This document shows positions 16,124-23,818 of a stretch of DNA of 59,498 nucleotides, piece after piece; position 1 is the first letter of the stretch; the number at the start of each line of letters is the position of its first letter. Source of the DNA: an uncultured Agathobaculum sp. (lineage in GTDB: Bacteria; Bacillota; Clostridia; Oscillospirales; Butyricicoccaceae); assembly GCF_944384765.1 (NCBI RefSeq), contig NZ_CALWUM010000011.1, positions 1 to 59,498 on the forward strand. The letters are read 5' to 3'. The notes under the pieces are model-generated. The model saw nothing but the letters and a program-made list of their open reading frames with translations, had not been told where the DNA came from and made no database searches. Position numbers and translations under genes: made by a program.

Positions 16124-16633
16124 ATGGACTTTTCAACCGAGTTTGTCGCCTTCCGCGACCGCCTGATCGCCTCGCAGGACAAGGCGTTTATCACCAATCT
16201 GAACGCACAGGTGGCCGGCCGCACGATGGCGGCGATCAGCAGCTTCGAGCTGGACAGCGAGCGTAAGGTGCTGGGCGTGATCGCGACCGGCGGCAAGAGC
16301 CATGCGCACGAATACCGGCTGCTGTTCGCTGTGCCTGAGCTGGGCGAGCAGGATTTGCAGGATTGGTGGGCGTATGCCGAGAAAGCCGAGCGCGAGCTGG
16401 TGCAGCCTGACCGCCGCCACGAGTTTTCCATCGTCTCGGTCATCCTGGTGACCGCGTCGGCCGCCTCCACGGTGCCCAAAAAGCTGCGCCGCCTGCAGGG
16501 CGGGCGCGATTTTACCAACATCGGCCAGGGCTGGTCCAGCATCCGGCTGGCGGTGGTCGATCTGGGCGCGCACAAGGTGCATACCAACCGTATGGGAGAT
16601 CCGCTGAAAAATATTTTGAAGCCGGTTTTGTGA
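16124..16633 (+). CDS. Conserved hypothetical protein, 169 residues
   Basis: AAGGAG lies 9 bases before the ATG. The protein is soluble, mixed alpha/beta, with no signal peptide. Recognisable stretches are NLNAQVAGRTMAAISSFEL near the start, FSIVSVILVTASAA in the middle and RLAVVDLGAHKVHTNRMGD near the end. I do not recognise the family. It follows the nucleotidyltransferase closely and probably shares its transcript. Confidence 0.6.
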   Translation: MDFSTEFVAFRDRLIASQDKAFITNLNAQVAGRTMAAISSFELDSERKVLGVIATGGKSHAHEYRLLFAVPELGEQDLQDWWAYAEKAERELVQPDRRHEFSIVSVILVTASAASTVPKKLRRLQGGRDFTNIGQGWSSIRLAVVDLGAHKVHTNRMGDPLKNILKPVL

Positions 16634-16642
16634 AAAAAGCAC

Positions 16643-16671
16643 TTGAAAAAGTGCAAATATCGTGGTAAACT
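16643..16671 (+). promoter_or_regulatory. Promoter of secG
   Basis: TTGAAA (16643-16648), 17 bases, TAAACT (16666-16671), about 90 bases before secG. Confidence 0.6.
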
Positions 16672-16764
16672 ATCATGTACGCAAATAGACGCACCGGTGT
16701 GCCGGTGCGAGCCATAACAAAACTGTGCAAAATGCGCAAAAGATAAGTGGAGGAATTGATCAAC

Positions 16765-17001
16765 ATGACTACCGCACAAATCGCTCTTTCGATCGTCATG
16801 ATCGTGGCAAGCCTGTTTCTGGTTGTCGTTGTGCTGCTGCAGAACGGTGCACAGCAGGGCCTGGGCGCGATCTCCGGCGGCGCGGAGACCTTCTTCGGCG
16901 CCGGCAAGGCAACCGCTTCGGATAAGATTTTTGCCCGCCTGACCTCTGTCGTCGGCGTGATCTTCGTCATCGCGGCGCTCGTGCTCAATCTGGTCCACTG
17001 A
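16765..17001 (+). CDS. secG: Preprotein translocase subunit SecG
   Basis: 78 residues, from the ATG at 16765 after GTGGAGG. Two membrane helices (about 5-25 and 56-76) flank the conserved LLQNGAQQGLGAISGGAETFFG loop region typical of SecG, which joins SecYE and helps SecA-driven export. A small membrane-protein gene follows after 1 base. Confidence 0.93.
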   Translation: MTTAQIALSIVMIVASLFLVVVVLLQNGAQQGLGAISGGAETFFGAGKATASDKIFARLTSVVGVIFVIAALVLNLVH

Positions 17002-17002
17002 G

Positions 17003-17230
17003 ATGGCAACGGTGCAGCGCGCGCTGCTGATCCTGTTCGCGGTGTTCGCGGCGCTCACCATTTTTCAGCAGCTGCGATACGGCATGATCTGCGGCCGGGT
17101 CGAAGGGGAGGATAAGCAGTCCGACCCCAAGGCGACGGCGTGCCGCCAGCGCGGCGTGGTCTACGCGGTTGCCGCGGGCCTGTGCCTGGTGGTCAACATT
17201 GCGCTGGGCGCGATCAGCAGAGCTATGTAA
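17003..17230 (+). CDS. Small two-helix membrane protein linked to secG
   Basis: 75 residues starting 1 base after the secG stop, so probably translated by coupling. Two hydrophobic segments (about 5-28 and 50-73) flank a charged loop (CGRVEGEDKQSDPKATACRQR). No family is recognised. A terminator follows directly. The fixed distance to secG suggests a membrane or export-related role, but this is inference. Confidence 0.55.
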   Translation: MATVQRALLILFAVFAALTIFQQLRYGMICGRVEGEDKQSDPKATACRQRGVVYAVAAGLCLVVNIALGAISRAM

Positions 17231-17232
17231 AC

Positions 17233-17268
17233 AAAAAAAGACGCATCCTGCGGGATGCGTCTTTTTTG
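17233..17268. terminator. Bidirectional terminator
   Basis: A-tract, GACGCATCC, TGCG, GGATGCGTC, T6. It separates the secG pair (plus) from the GIY-YIG/NUDIX gene (minus). Confidence 0.85.
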
Positions 17269-17273
17269 TCTGG

Positions 17274-18116
17274 TTATCTAAGCAGCTGCGCCAGCGCGGG
17301 GTGCACGCCCTCCCATTCGCTCTCGTGCAGGCAGCACAGGCTGCTGTGCGGGATGGTGAGCGCGCTGCCGTCCATACGGCAGCCGGTTAAATCCGCCTGG
17401 TTTTCATGCGCTGCGGCAAAGTCCGCGAGTGGCACGAACGCCATGTCCGCCACTTCGCTGCCCGGCCGGAAGGGCGGCACGCCGTCAATCCGGGTGAGAA
17501 AGGCAAAGGCAAGCTCGTCGTCAAAGCCGTTGCCCTCGCCGCGCGCATACTGCTGGCGGTAGCTGCCGCCGCCCAGCAGCGCGTTTTCGGTGAGCACCAA
17601 GCCGATTTCCTCGCGCGCCTCGCGCACCATAGCGGACGCGGGCGTTTCGCCCGGGTCGATGTGGCCGGTCGAGGACAGGTCAAATCCGCCCGGATAGAGC
17701 GGCCGGTCAAACTGGCGCTGCTGCAGCCAGACGCCGGGCACCCCGCCGCGCACGCCCACGGTCCACAGGTGGCAGACATGATGGAACAGCCCCTGCCCGT
17801 GCACGACCGCGCGCGGCCGGTCGCCGCAGGGGCGGCCGGCTGCGTCGTAAACCGTGAGCAGCTCGTCCCCGTTTTGTGTGTCGATCAGCGCCTGCTTTTG
17901 CGCGCGGGTGAGTTTTTTAATCTCGGCCTCGCGGCGCATGGCTTCGCCCTGGGTGTCGTGCAGCTCGCTGTATACTAGCGTGACCGGGCCGCGGCCGCGG
18001 GTGTATTTGGCGCCGTGTCCGCTGTTGTGCGCGGCGAGACGGGCGGTCAGGTCGTTGGTCCAGCCGCAGTACAGTGTGCCGTCCGCGCAGCGGAGAATAT
18101 AAGTGTAGCCCTTCAT
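17274..18116 (-). CDS. GIY-YIG nuclease domain fused to a NUDIX hydrolase
   Basis: 280 residues. Residues 1-80 are a UPF0213-type GIY-YIG domain: YTYILRC, LYCGWT, R26 in LTARL, NSGHGAKYTRGRGP and EAMRREAEIKKL carrying the metal-binding Glu. Residues 95-280 are a NUDIX hydrolase with a full Nudix box at 151-173 (GHIDPGE...REAREEIGL) and an upstream HHVCHLWTVG segment, like the isopentenyl-diphosphate isomerase-related subgroup. The first domain may cut nucleic acid; the second hydrolyses nucleoside diphosphate-linked compounds. No stop or frameshift divides the two. Its start overlaps the flavodoxin stop by 4 bases. Confidence 0.85.
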   Translation of the reverse strand: MKGYTYILRCADGTLYCGWTNDLTARLAAHNSGHGAKYTRGRGPVTLVYSELHDTQGEAMRREAEIKKLTRAQKQALIDTQNGDELLTVYDAAGRPCGDRPRAVVHGQGLFHHVCHLWTVGVRGGVPGVWLQQRQFDRPLYPGGFDLSSTGHIDPGETPASAMVREAREEIGLVLTENALLGGGSYRQQYARGEGNGFDDELAFAFLTRIDGVPPFRPGSEVADMAFVPLADFAAAHENQADLTGCRMDGSALTIPHSSLCCLHESEWEGVHPALAQLLR

Positions 18117-18526
18117 CGGTGCGGCCGGACGTCGCGCAGGGAGGTCAGCGTGCAGCCCTGGCGCTCGATCAGGGCGCGCACCTTGTCATGCGTGCCGCTT
18201 TTGCCGCCGCCCGAAACCAGCACCACTTCGACCGACGTACCTGCGGGCAGCAGCGCGGCCGCGCTGTTGAACGGCGGGGCGGGATGGTTGGCCCAGATGG
18301 GCGCGAGCAGAATGATATGGTCATAGCCGGACAGGTCGGGTGCCTGCCGGAGCGGCACGGCTTGCTGCCGGATCGCGGCCGGGCAGCCGCGCGCAAAGGC
18401 GGTAAACAGGTTGTAGGGATGCGCGGGTTGCAGCTCGATCAGGTCGGCGTCGTGGGCGCGCGCCTCGGCGCGGGCAAACGAGCGTGTCGAGCCGCCCAGC
18501 GAATAATAGACGACAGCGGTTTTCAT
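18113..18526 (-). CDS. Flavodoxin-family protein
   Basis: 137 residues from the ATG at 18526 with AAGGAGG upstream. The FMN phosphate loop is YYSLGGSTRSFA at about 7-18. IILLAPIWANHPAPP and VLVSGGGKSG correspond to the flavin-binding loops of flavodoxins. It is likely a small cytosolic FMN protein for electron transfer, with the partner unknown. It is first in a two-gene operon with the GIY-YIG/NUDIX gene. Confidence 0.75.
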   Translation of the reverse strand: MKTAVVYYSLGGSTRSFARAEARAHDADLIELQPAHPYNLFTAFARGCPAAIRQQAVPLRQAPDLSGYDHIILLAPIWANHPAPPFNSAAALLPAGTSVEVVLVSGGGKSGTHDKVRALIERQGCTLTSLRDVRPHR

Positions 18527-18562
18527 CGCGTGTTCCTCCTTGCGTGGATGGTTGCTGCTTCT

Positions 18563-18591
18563 AGTATACCACGGCGGAGCGCACAGCACAA
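18563..18591 (-). promoter_or_regulatory. Promoter of the flavodoxin operon
   Basis: Minus strand TTGTGC (18591-18586), 17 bases, TATACT (18568-18563). Confidence 0.65.
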
Positions 18592-18594
18592 AAG

Positions 18595-18624
18595 AAAACA
18601 GCGGATGCATATCCGCTGTTTTTT
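18595..18624 (-). terminator. Terminator after the acidic membrane protein gene
   Basis: 12-bp perfect stem AAAACAGCGGAT/ATCCGCTGTTTT with a 4-base loop and flanking A/T tracts, directly after the stop at 18626. It could act in both directions. Confidence 0.7.
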
Positions 18625-18625
18625 G

Positions 18626-19153
18626 TCAAGCCTCGGTGTCGGTTTGCTGCGCAGCCATGGCAGCCTCCTCGGCCTCTCGGGCGGCCAGACGCTTTTTGTG
18701 CAGGTGTCTGCCGATCAGATAGCCAATCGCGCCGCCGATGATCGCGCAGGCAGTGACGCTCTGGGTCTTGGCGAGCAGGTCGCCGATCGTGGTGCCCGCC
18801 ATCCGCTCGGCCAGAATGCCGAACAGACCGCATACAATATAGCCGAGTGCCACGCCGAACGCAGCGCATTGGAAGCACACGCGCGGCAGACCCAAAATGC
18901 GCACATCGGCCGGGTCGATGTCCGGTTCTTCCTCTTCCTCGTCGGTCTGGTCATCGCTTGTCAGGTCGGTGTCGTCCTCGTCGGATACGAGGTCGTTGTC
19001 ACCGGCCTCGGCAGGCAGGGTTTCGGTTTCCGCCTCATCGGGCAGCGCGGCCGATTCCTCCTGCGCGGGAGTGTCCTCATCCGCCGCAGCGGCCTCCGCC
19101 TGCGGCGCGGTCTGCTCCTCCTCCTGATCCAGCGGCTGCTGGTTCTCGCTCAT
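18626..19153 (-). CDS. Membrane protein with a long acidic N-terminal tail
   Basis: 175 residues from the ATG at 19153; another ATG 12 bases earlier sits too close to GAGAGG. Residues 1-85 are Glu/Asp/Ala/Gln-rich with no hydrophobic residues in a row, a probably disordered cytosolic tail. Two membrane segments follow (about 93-118 and 130-150), with a Gly-rich IIGGAIGYLIG hairpin, then a basic end (HLHKKRLAARE). No family is recognised. It lies downstream of the PspC-like gene in the same direction. Confidence 0.6.
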   Translation of the reverse strand: MSENQQPLDQEEEQTAPQAEAAAADEDTPAQEESAALPDEAETETLPAEAGDNDLVSDEDDTDLTSDDQTDEEEEEPDIDPADVRILGLPRVCFQCAAFGVALGYIVCGLFGILAERMAGTTIGDLLAKTQSVTACAIIGGAIGYLIGRHLHKKRLAAREAEEAAMAAQQTDTEA

Positions 19154-19181
19154 AAATGGGCACATCCTCTCGTTTGCGGGC

Positions 19182-19382
19182 TTACTGAATGGAAGGCGCT
19201 GTCGGGATCACAACCGCGGCGATGATATACGCGATGATGGCGGGGAACACGCCGAAGCAGCAGCAGAACACCCACGCCAGCCGGATCAGCGTTGGATCGA
19301 TCTCGAAATACTCGGCAATGCCGGCGCACACGCCGCACAGCATGCGGTCGTCCGAACTGCGGTACAGTCGTTTACCTTTCAT
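19182..19382 (-). CDS. PspC-domain small membrane protein
   Basis: 66 residues, a single PspC domain: KRLYRSSDDRMLCGVCAGIAEYF, then IDPTLIRLAWV and one or two membrane segments to the end. AGGAG lies 9 bases before the ATG. PspC domains sense envelope stress or act as inner-membrane partners of Psp or LiaI-like systems. It has its own promoter. Confidence 0.88.
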   Translation of the reverse strand: MKGKRLYRSSDDRMLCGVCAGIAEYFEIDPTLIRLAWVFCCCFGVFPAIIAYIIAAVVIPTAPSIQ

Positions 19383-19403
19383 CGTAAAAACTCCTTTTCA
19401 TCT

Positions 19404-19432
19404 ATCATACGTTGTTTTGGATGGTTCGTCAA
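19404..19432 (-). promoter_or_regulatory. Promoter of the PspC-like gene
   Basis: Minus strand TTGACG (19432-19427), 17 bases, TATGAT (19409-19404). Confidence 0.65.
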
Positions 19433-19448
19433 GTGGAAAAGGGGATGC

Positions 19449-20285
19449 TCAGGCTTCGGTGTGCAAATCGATGCGGCCCGCGCCCACGGTCAGCTCGAGT
19501 TCGCGCGGGGCACTGGCGGCGGTGCTGCGGTTGTCGTAGCGGTAGACGCCGAGCGCGCCGCCGGCGATTTCCTCGTCATTCAGCGTGATGCTGCCCATCG
19601 AGGCTTTTCCCTTGATGCGGTACTGGTCCGGGCTGGCAGCGAGCCAGGCATACAGATTGCCCGCGCCCACTTCGATATCGAGCGCACCCGCATCCAGCAG
19701 ATCGGCGTCCAGCGTGCCTGCAGCGACCGTGATGTCCAGCTCGGTGCACACCAGTGCGTCGTGTGCCGTGACCGAGGCGTCCGCAATTTCGAGGTCAATG
19801 GCTTGATAGGAACCGATGCTGTCCGGCAGGGTGATCGTCGCGCCGCCGCTGTCCGCGATCAGCTCGAGTTCCCAGGTGCCGCCGTCACATTCACTTTGGG
19901 CCAGGGTAAAGTCGCCGGACAGGTCAAAATCGCCGCCGGTTTCGATCGAAATGTCGCCGCCGGTCAGTGTGAAATCCAGTTTGTGAATCCGATCGACGCT
20001 CTGCATCGGGATGTCGGGCGAGGCGATCGCCTGATGCCGGGTTTCCAGCCAGTCGTCCACCCAGCCGGTGTCCTCCAGCGCATCATCCACAGTCTCGTCG
20101 ATCCAGTCGTCGAAATCGCCGTCAAACCAGCCGCTGTGCCGGATGTCTGCGATGCTCTCCGAGAATGGATGCAGCGTGCCGTCGTAATACGAGCTGTACA
20201 GCCGGCCGCCCGCGGCCCAGCCGCCGGCCATCAGGCAGACGCCGATGGCGAGCACGGCGCAGCAGGCAATGACCAGTTTTTTCAT
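19449..20285 (-). CDS. DUF4097-type surface protein
   Basis: 278 residues. One N-terminal membrane helix (about 3-25) anchors an extracellular region. An Asp/Trp-rich linker runs about 45-85, then from about 100 a series of short repeated strands (TGGDISIETGGDFDLSG, ITVAAGTLDADLL, IEVGAGNLYAWL) form the beta-helix-like DUF4097 domain. It is the third gene of a PadR-DUF1700-DUF4097 operon and overlaps the previous gene by 4 bases. The family is linked to envelope stress but has no set biochemical role. Confidence 0.8.
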   Translation of the reverse strand: MKKLVIACCAVLAIGVCLMAGGWAAGGRLYSSYYDGTLHPFSESIADIRHSGWFDGDFDDWIDETVDDALEDTGWVDDWLETRHQAIASPDIPMQSVDRIHKLDFTLTGGDISIETGGDFDLSGDFTLAQSECDGGTWELELIADSGGATITLPDSIGSYQAIDLEIADASVTAHDALVCTELDITVAAGTLDADLLDAGALDIEVGAGNLYAWLAASPDQYRIKGKASMGSITLNDEEIAGGALGVYRYDNRSTAASAPRELELTVGAGRIDLHTEA

Positions 20286-20932
20286 TGCGGTTCACCTCCG
20301 TTTTTGCGGCGGTGCAGCCGGTCGAACGGCCAGCGGATCAGAGCGACCAGGCCGCGGCACACCGGCGGCACGAACAGCATGCACAGTTTGATAATCAGCA
20401 GCGAGACCAGCACGCCCAGCGCGAGCAGCGCAAGGCCGCAGCCGAGCGTTGTCACCGCGCTGGCGGGCGCGCCCCACAGCGCGAAGGAAAAGCCGCACAG
20501 CATCGCGCCTGCAAGCAGCAGCGCAAGCGGAATGACGACTGCAAAGGCGAACACGACAGCTGTCGCCGCGACCAGCAGGCCGAGCACCGTGGCGGCCGCG
20601 CCGAGCAGCAGCGGCACGCCGACCGGGATGGCGAGCAGCACCAGCACGATCAGCAGCCAGGGGCTGATGCCGCGCCAGCGGCGCCGGGGCTTTGCCGCCG
20701 CGCTGCCTGCGTCCCGGCCCTGCGGCGGCACGGCGGTCAGCTCGCGGTAATCCGCGAGGATCTGCGCCGCGACCTGCTCGGGCGCGCCCAGGCCGTCGAT
20801 CGCTTTGCGTTCGTTTTCCGGGCCGGCGTCGTCAAAGTATTCTTCGTAATAGCGCAGGGCGCTCGCACGCTCCTCCTCGGGCAGGCCCGCGAGCGCGCGC
20901 CGCAGCGCGGCCATGTATTCATTTCTGTTCAT
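20282..20932 (-). CDS. DUF1700 (HAAS domain) membrane protein
   Basis: 216 residues. The N-terminal HAAS segment (about 1-68) reads MNRNEYMAALRRALAGLPEE, ALRYYEEYFDDAG and GAPEQVAAQILADYREL, the helical signalling module of DUF1700 proteins. Four hydrophobic segments follow from about 80 to 190, with a basic C-terminus. It starts 5 bases after the PadR gene, and in this gene set it is thought to transmit envelope signals. Confidence 0.88.
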   Translation of the reverse strand: MNRNEYMAALRRALAGLPEEERASALRYYEEYFDDAGPENERKAIDGLGAPEQVAAQILADYRELTAVPPQGRDAGSAAAKPRRRWRGISPWLLIVLVLLAIPVGVPLLLGAAATVLGLLVAATAVVFAFAVVIPLALLLAGAMLCGFSFALWGAPASAVTTLGCGLALLALGVLVSLLIIKLCMLFVPPVCRGLVALIRWPFDRLHRRKNGGEPQ

Positions 20933-20937
20933 CTGCG

Positions 20938-21246
20938 TTACCCCCCGAAAAAGATCGAGTCGATCCCGTTCCTGTAATTCTGCCAGTCGATCCGGTGCTG
21001 GCGCAGCTGCGCGCGGCCGTGCTCGGTGATTTTGTAATACCGGCGGTTGCGCCCGGCATAGGCTTCGTCGTAGGTCGTCAGGCAGCCGTCCTTTTGCAGG
21101 CGGCGCAGCACGGGGTACAGCGTGGATTCGGAAATGTCCAGCACTTTCTGCACATCCTGCGTGATGCGGTAGCCGTAGGTGCTCTCCCGCTCGACCACCG
21201 CAAGCACGATCCCGTCGAGCAGGGAGGAGGCGATAGGGTAAGACAT
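20938..21246 (-). CDS. PadR-family transcriptional regulator
   Basis: 102 residues, the short PadR-s2 form. The winged helix shows SLLDGIVLAVVERESTYGYRI, ISESTLYPVLRRLQKDGCL (recognition helix) and GRNRRYYKITEHGRAQL (wing). It is first gene of its operon and probably represses itself: a palindrome overlaps its promoter just upstream. Confidence 0.93.
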   Translation of the reverse strand: MSYPIASSLLDGIVLAVVERESTYGYRITQDVQKVLDISESTLYPVLRRLQKDGCLTTYDEAYAGRNRRYYKITEHGRAQLRQHRIDWQNYRNGIDSIFFGG

Positions 21247-21275
21247 AGCGCCACCTCTTTTCTGTGTTTACAATA

Positions 21276-21306
21276 ATATTATATGATGTATAATATCATG
21301 CGTCAA
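21276..21306 (-). promoter_or_regulatory. Promoter and palindromic operator of the PadR operon
   Basis: Minus strand TTGACG (21306-21301), 17 bases, TATAAT (21283-21278). The perfect inverted repeat ATATTATA (21276-21283) and TATAATAT (21289-21296) with a 5-base centre covers the -10 box and most of the spacer, where a repressor would block RNA polymerase. Binding by the adjacent PadR protein is inference. Confidence 0.7.
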
Positions 21307-21380
21307 CAGGTATTTCAAAAAAAGCCGTGAAGGAATTGTAAATTTTGTTGAAACAGTGCGCAGAAAAGCGCATTTTCACA

Positions 21381-21409
21381 TTGTATTTGCGGGGGAGTTC
21401 GCGTATAAT
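21381..21409 (+). promoter_or_regulatory. Promoter of the ddl operon
   Basis: TTGTAT (21381-21386), 17 bases, TATAAT (21404-21409), 44 bases before the ddl ATG. Confidence 0.7.
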
Positions 21410-21452
21410 GTTATCTGTATGAGTAGATTAGAGAAAGGGCGAGTGAGGGAGT

Positions 21453-22523
21453 ATGAAACTTGCTGTGTTATTCGGCGGCATCTCGAGCGAGCATGATATC
21501 TCGTGCCTGTCCGCCGCTTCCATACTGCGAAACCTGGACAAAACCCAATATGAAATATATCCGGTCGGCATCACGCAGGAGGGGCAGTGGTTCTACTGTC
21601 CGGACGTCTCTGCGGACAGCGTGGAGAACGGCGCGTGGGAGCGTCTGACCGATAAGGTGCCTGCCGTTCTGTCACCCGACCGCGGCGTGCACGGCTTGGT
21701 GCTGCTGCGGGATGGCAAAACCGAAACCATCCGGCTGGACTGCGTATTCCCGGTGCTGCACGGCGCGGGCGGTGAGGACGGCACCATCCAGGGCCTGCTC
21801 GAGCTGGCGGGCATCCCGTACGTCGGCTGCGGCGTGGCGGCGAGCGCCAACTCGATGGACAAATCCATCACCAAGGTGCTGGTGGACGAGGCGGGCGTGC
21901 GCCAGGCGAAGTATTACCTCGCCCTGCGCTATGATTTTGAGCGCGGCGCCGAGGGCGTTGTGCGCACGGCGGCCGACCAGCTGGGCAAGTTCCCGGTGTT
22001 CGTCAAGCCGTGCTCGCAGGGGTCGAGCGTGGGCGTTGCCAAGGCAAACGATATGCTCGAGCTCGCCGCGGGGCTGACTGAGGCGTTCAAGCTGGATGAC
22101 AAGGTACTGGTCGAGGAGTTCATCGATGGGCACGAGGTCGAGTGCGCGGTGCTCGGCAACCGCAATCCGGTCGCCTCGACCGTGGGCGAAATCGCGCCCA
22201 CGCAGGAGTTCTACACCTTTGATGCGAAATACAAGGACGAAACCTCGCAGCTCTATATCCCCGCGCACATCACCCCGCAGCAGATCGAGACCGTGCGCCA
22301 GAACGCGCTGCGCGTCTATGCAGCGCTCGGCTGCCGCGGCCTGTCGCGCGTGGACTTTTTTGTCACCCATGAGGGCGGTGAGGTCGTGTTCAACGAACTC
22401 AATTCCATCCCCGGGTTCACCTCGATCAGCATGTATCCCAAGCTGTTTGATCACGAGGGCCTGCATTACCCCGCGCTGCTCGACCGGCTGATCGCGCTGG
22501 CGCTGGAGGAGCACGATGGATAA
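21453..22523 (+). CDS. ddl: D-alanine--D-alanine ligase
   Basis: 356 residues. It makes the D-Ala-D-Ala dipeptide of peptidoglycan. It has LFGGISSEHDISCLSAASI (N-terminal), PVLHGAGGEDGTIQGLLEL, the ATP-grasp KPCSQGSSVGV, and the metal-binding EVVFNELNSIPGFTSISMYP at the end. The position that distinguishes D-Ala from D-Lac ligases falls in FYTFDAKYKDET, where the Tyr-like residue matches ordinary D-Ala ligases. GTGAGGGAGT precedes the ATG. It overlaps murI by 8 bases, so the two peptidoglycan precursor genes are coupled. Confidence 0.96.
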   Translation: MKLAVLFGGISSEHDISCLSAASILRNLDKTQYEIYPVGITQEGQWFYCPDVSADSVENGAWERLTDKVPAVLSPDRGVHGLVLLRDGKTETIRLDCVFPVLHGAGGEDGTIQGLLELAGIPYVGCGVAASANSMDKSITKVLVDEAGVRQAKYYLALRYDFERGAEGVVRTAADQLGKFPVFVKPCSQGSSVGVAKANDMLELAAGLTEAFKLDDKVLVEEFIDGHEVECAVLGNRNPVASTVGEIAPTQEFYTFDAKYKDETSQLYIPAHITPQQIETVRQNALRVYAALGCRGLSRVDFFVTHEGGEVVFNELNSIPGFTSISMYPKLFDHEGLHYPALLDRLIALALEEHDG

Positions 22524-23313
22524 CCGTGCGATCGGTGTGTTCGACTCCGGCCTGGGCGGGCTGACCGCGGTGCGCCGCCTGCATGCGCTCATGCCGCAGG
22601 AGAACATCATTTACTTCGGGGATACCGGCCGTGTGCCCTACGGCACCCGCGGCCGAGACATTATCATCAAATACGCCAGACAGGACGTGGCTTTCCTGCG
22701 CCAGTTCGACCTCAAAGCGATCATCATCGCGTGCAACACGGTTTCATCCGTGGCGCTCGATCTGCTCGAGCGGGAGAACAATATCCCGATCATCGGCACG
22801 GTCGAGCCGGCATGCCGCCGCGCGATGACGCAGACGCTGAGCGGCAAAGTGGGCGTCATCGGCACGGCCGCGACCATCCGTTCGGGGGCTTATGAGCGTT
22901 ATCTGCACCATGCCGACGGCAGCCTGCAGCTGTTCACGCAGGCGTGCCCGCTGTTTGTGCCGCTCGTGGAGAACGGCCGCGTGCACCGCGGCGACGTGGT
23001 GATCGAAACCGTGGTGGCCGAATATCTGGCGCCGCTCAAAGCCGCGGGCGTGGACACGCTCATCCTGGGCTGCACGCACTACCCGCTGCTCGGCGACGTG
23101 ATCGGCGACTATATGGGGCCGGAGGTCACGCTGATCGACTCGGGCGCGGAGGCGGCCAACCTCGCCTCGACCCAGTTCGAGCCGGGCGAGGGCCCGGGCG
23201 AGACGCGCTATTTCGTCTCGGACGACCCGGGCGCGTTCGACCAGCTGGCCGGGCTGTTTTTGCAGGAGAAAATCAGCACGGGCGCCGATCTGGTGGACAT
23301 TTCAAGCTATTAA
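22516..23313 (+). CDS. murI: Glutamate racemase
   Basis: 265 residues. It makes D-glutamate for peptidoglycan without a cofactor. The two catalytic cysteines are in IIACNTVSS (about residue 75) and LGCTHYPLL (about 186); FDSGLGGLT at the N-terminus and FGDTGRVPYG are also present. GGAGGAGC within the end of ddl serves as ribosome site. Confidence 0.96.
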   Translation: MDNRAIGVFDSGLGGLTAVRRLHALMPQENIIYFGDTGRVPYGTRGRDIIIKYARQDVAFLRQFDLKAIIIACNTVSSVALDLLERENNIPIIGTVEPACRRAMTQTLSGKVGVIGTAATIRSGAYERYLHHADGSLQLFTQACPLFVPLVENGRVHRGDVVIETVVAEYLAPLKAAGVDTLILGCTHYPLLGDVIGDYMGPEVTLIDSGAEAANLASTQFEPGEGPGETRYFVSDDPGAFDQLAGLFLQEKISTGADLVDISSY

Positions 23314-23331
23314 AAAACGGAGCGTTTTTCT

Positions 23332-23769
23332 ATGAAAAAGGATGTTTGGCTTTCGATCTCATCCAAGCAGCAGTTTGCGGACTGCGATGAGGAAAAGATC
23401 GACCTGATGACCGCAGCGACCCTGTATGAGCGCGGCGGCAAATACTACATCGCCTATGAAGAGAGCGAGCTGACCGGGCTGGAAGGCACCCGCACCACGG
23501 TCAAGCTGGACGGCAAGTCGGTTTCGCTCATCCGCACGGGCACCTTCCCCTCGCATATACTTTTTTCCGAGGATGAGCGCCACGTCGGCCTATATCAGAC
23601 GCCCTACGGCGCGGGCATAACCGTGGCCACGCACACCTCGCAGGTGCGCAACACGGTGGGGGAGAACGGCGGCAAGCTGGTGCTCGATTACACGGTCGAG
23701 GTGGATAACTCGCTGCTGGGCGAGCACCATTTCGAGATGGTGGTCTCGACCGAACCGATCCGCGTATAA
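23332..23769 (+). CDS. DUF1934 (YwiB-like) beta-barrel protein
   Basis: 145 residues, 18 bases after murI. It starts KKDVWLSISSKQQF and contains YERGGKYYIAYEESELTG and LDYTVEVDNSLLGEHHFEMVV, the alternating strands of the calycin-like DUF1934 family. Members often lie directly before argS in Firmicutes, as here; the function is unknown. Confidence 0.88.
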   Translation: MKKDVWLSISSKQQFADCDEEKIDLMTAATLYERGGKYYIAYEESELTGLEGTRTTVKLDGKSVSLIRTGTFPSHILFSEDERHVGLYQTPYGAGITVATHTSQVRNTVGENGGKLVLDYTVEVDNSLLGEHHFEMVVSTEPIRV

Positions 23770-23818
23770 CGCTGTGCGCTGCGCGGTGAACACAAAATAA
23801 CGGAGTGTGAAAGAATCA

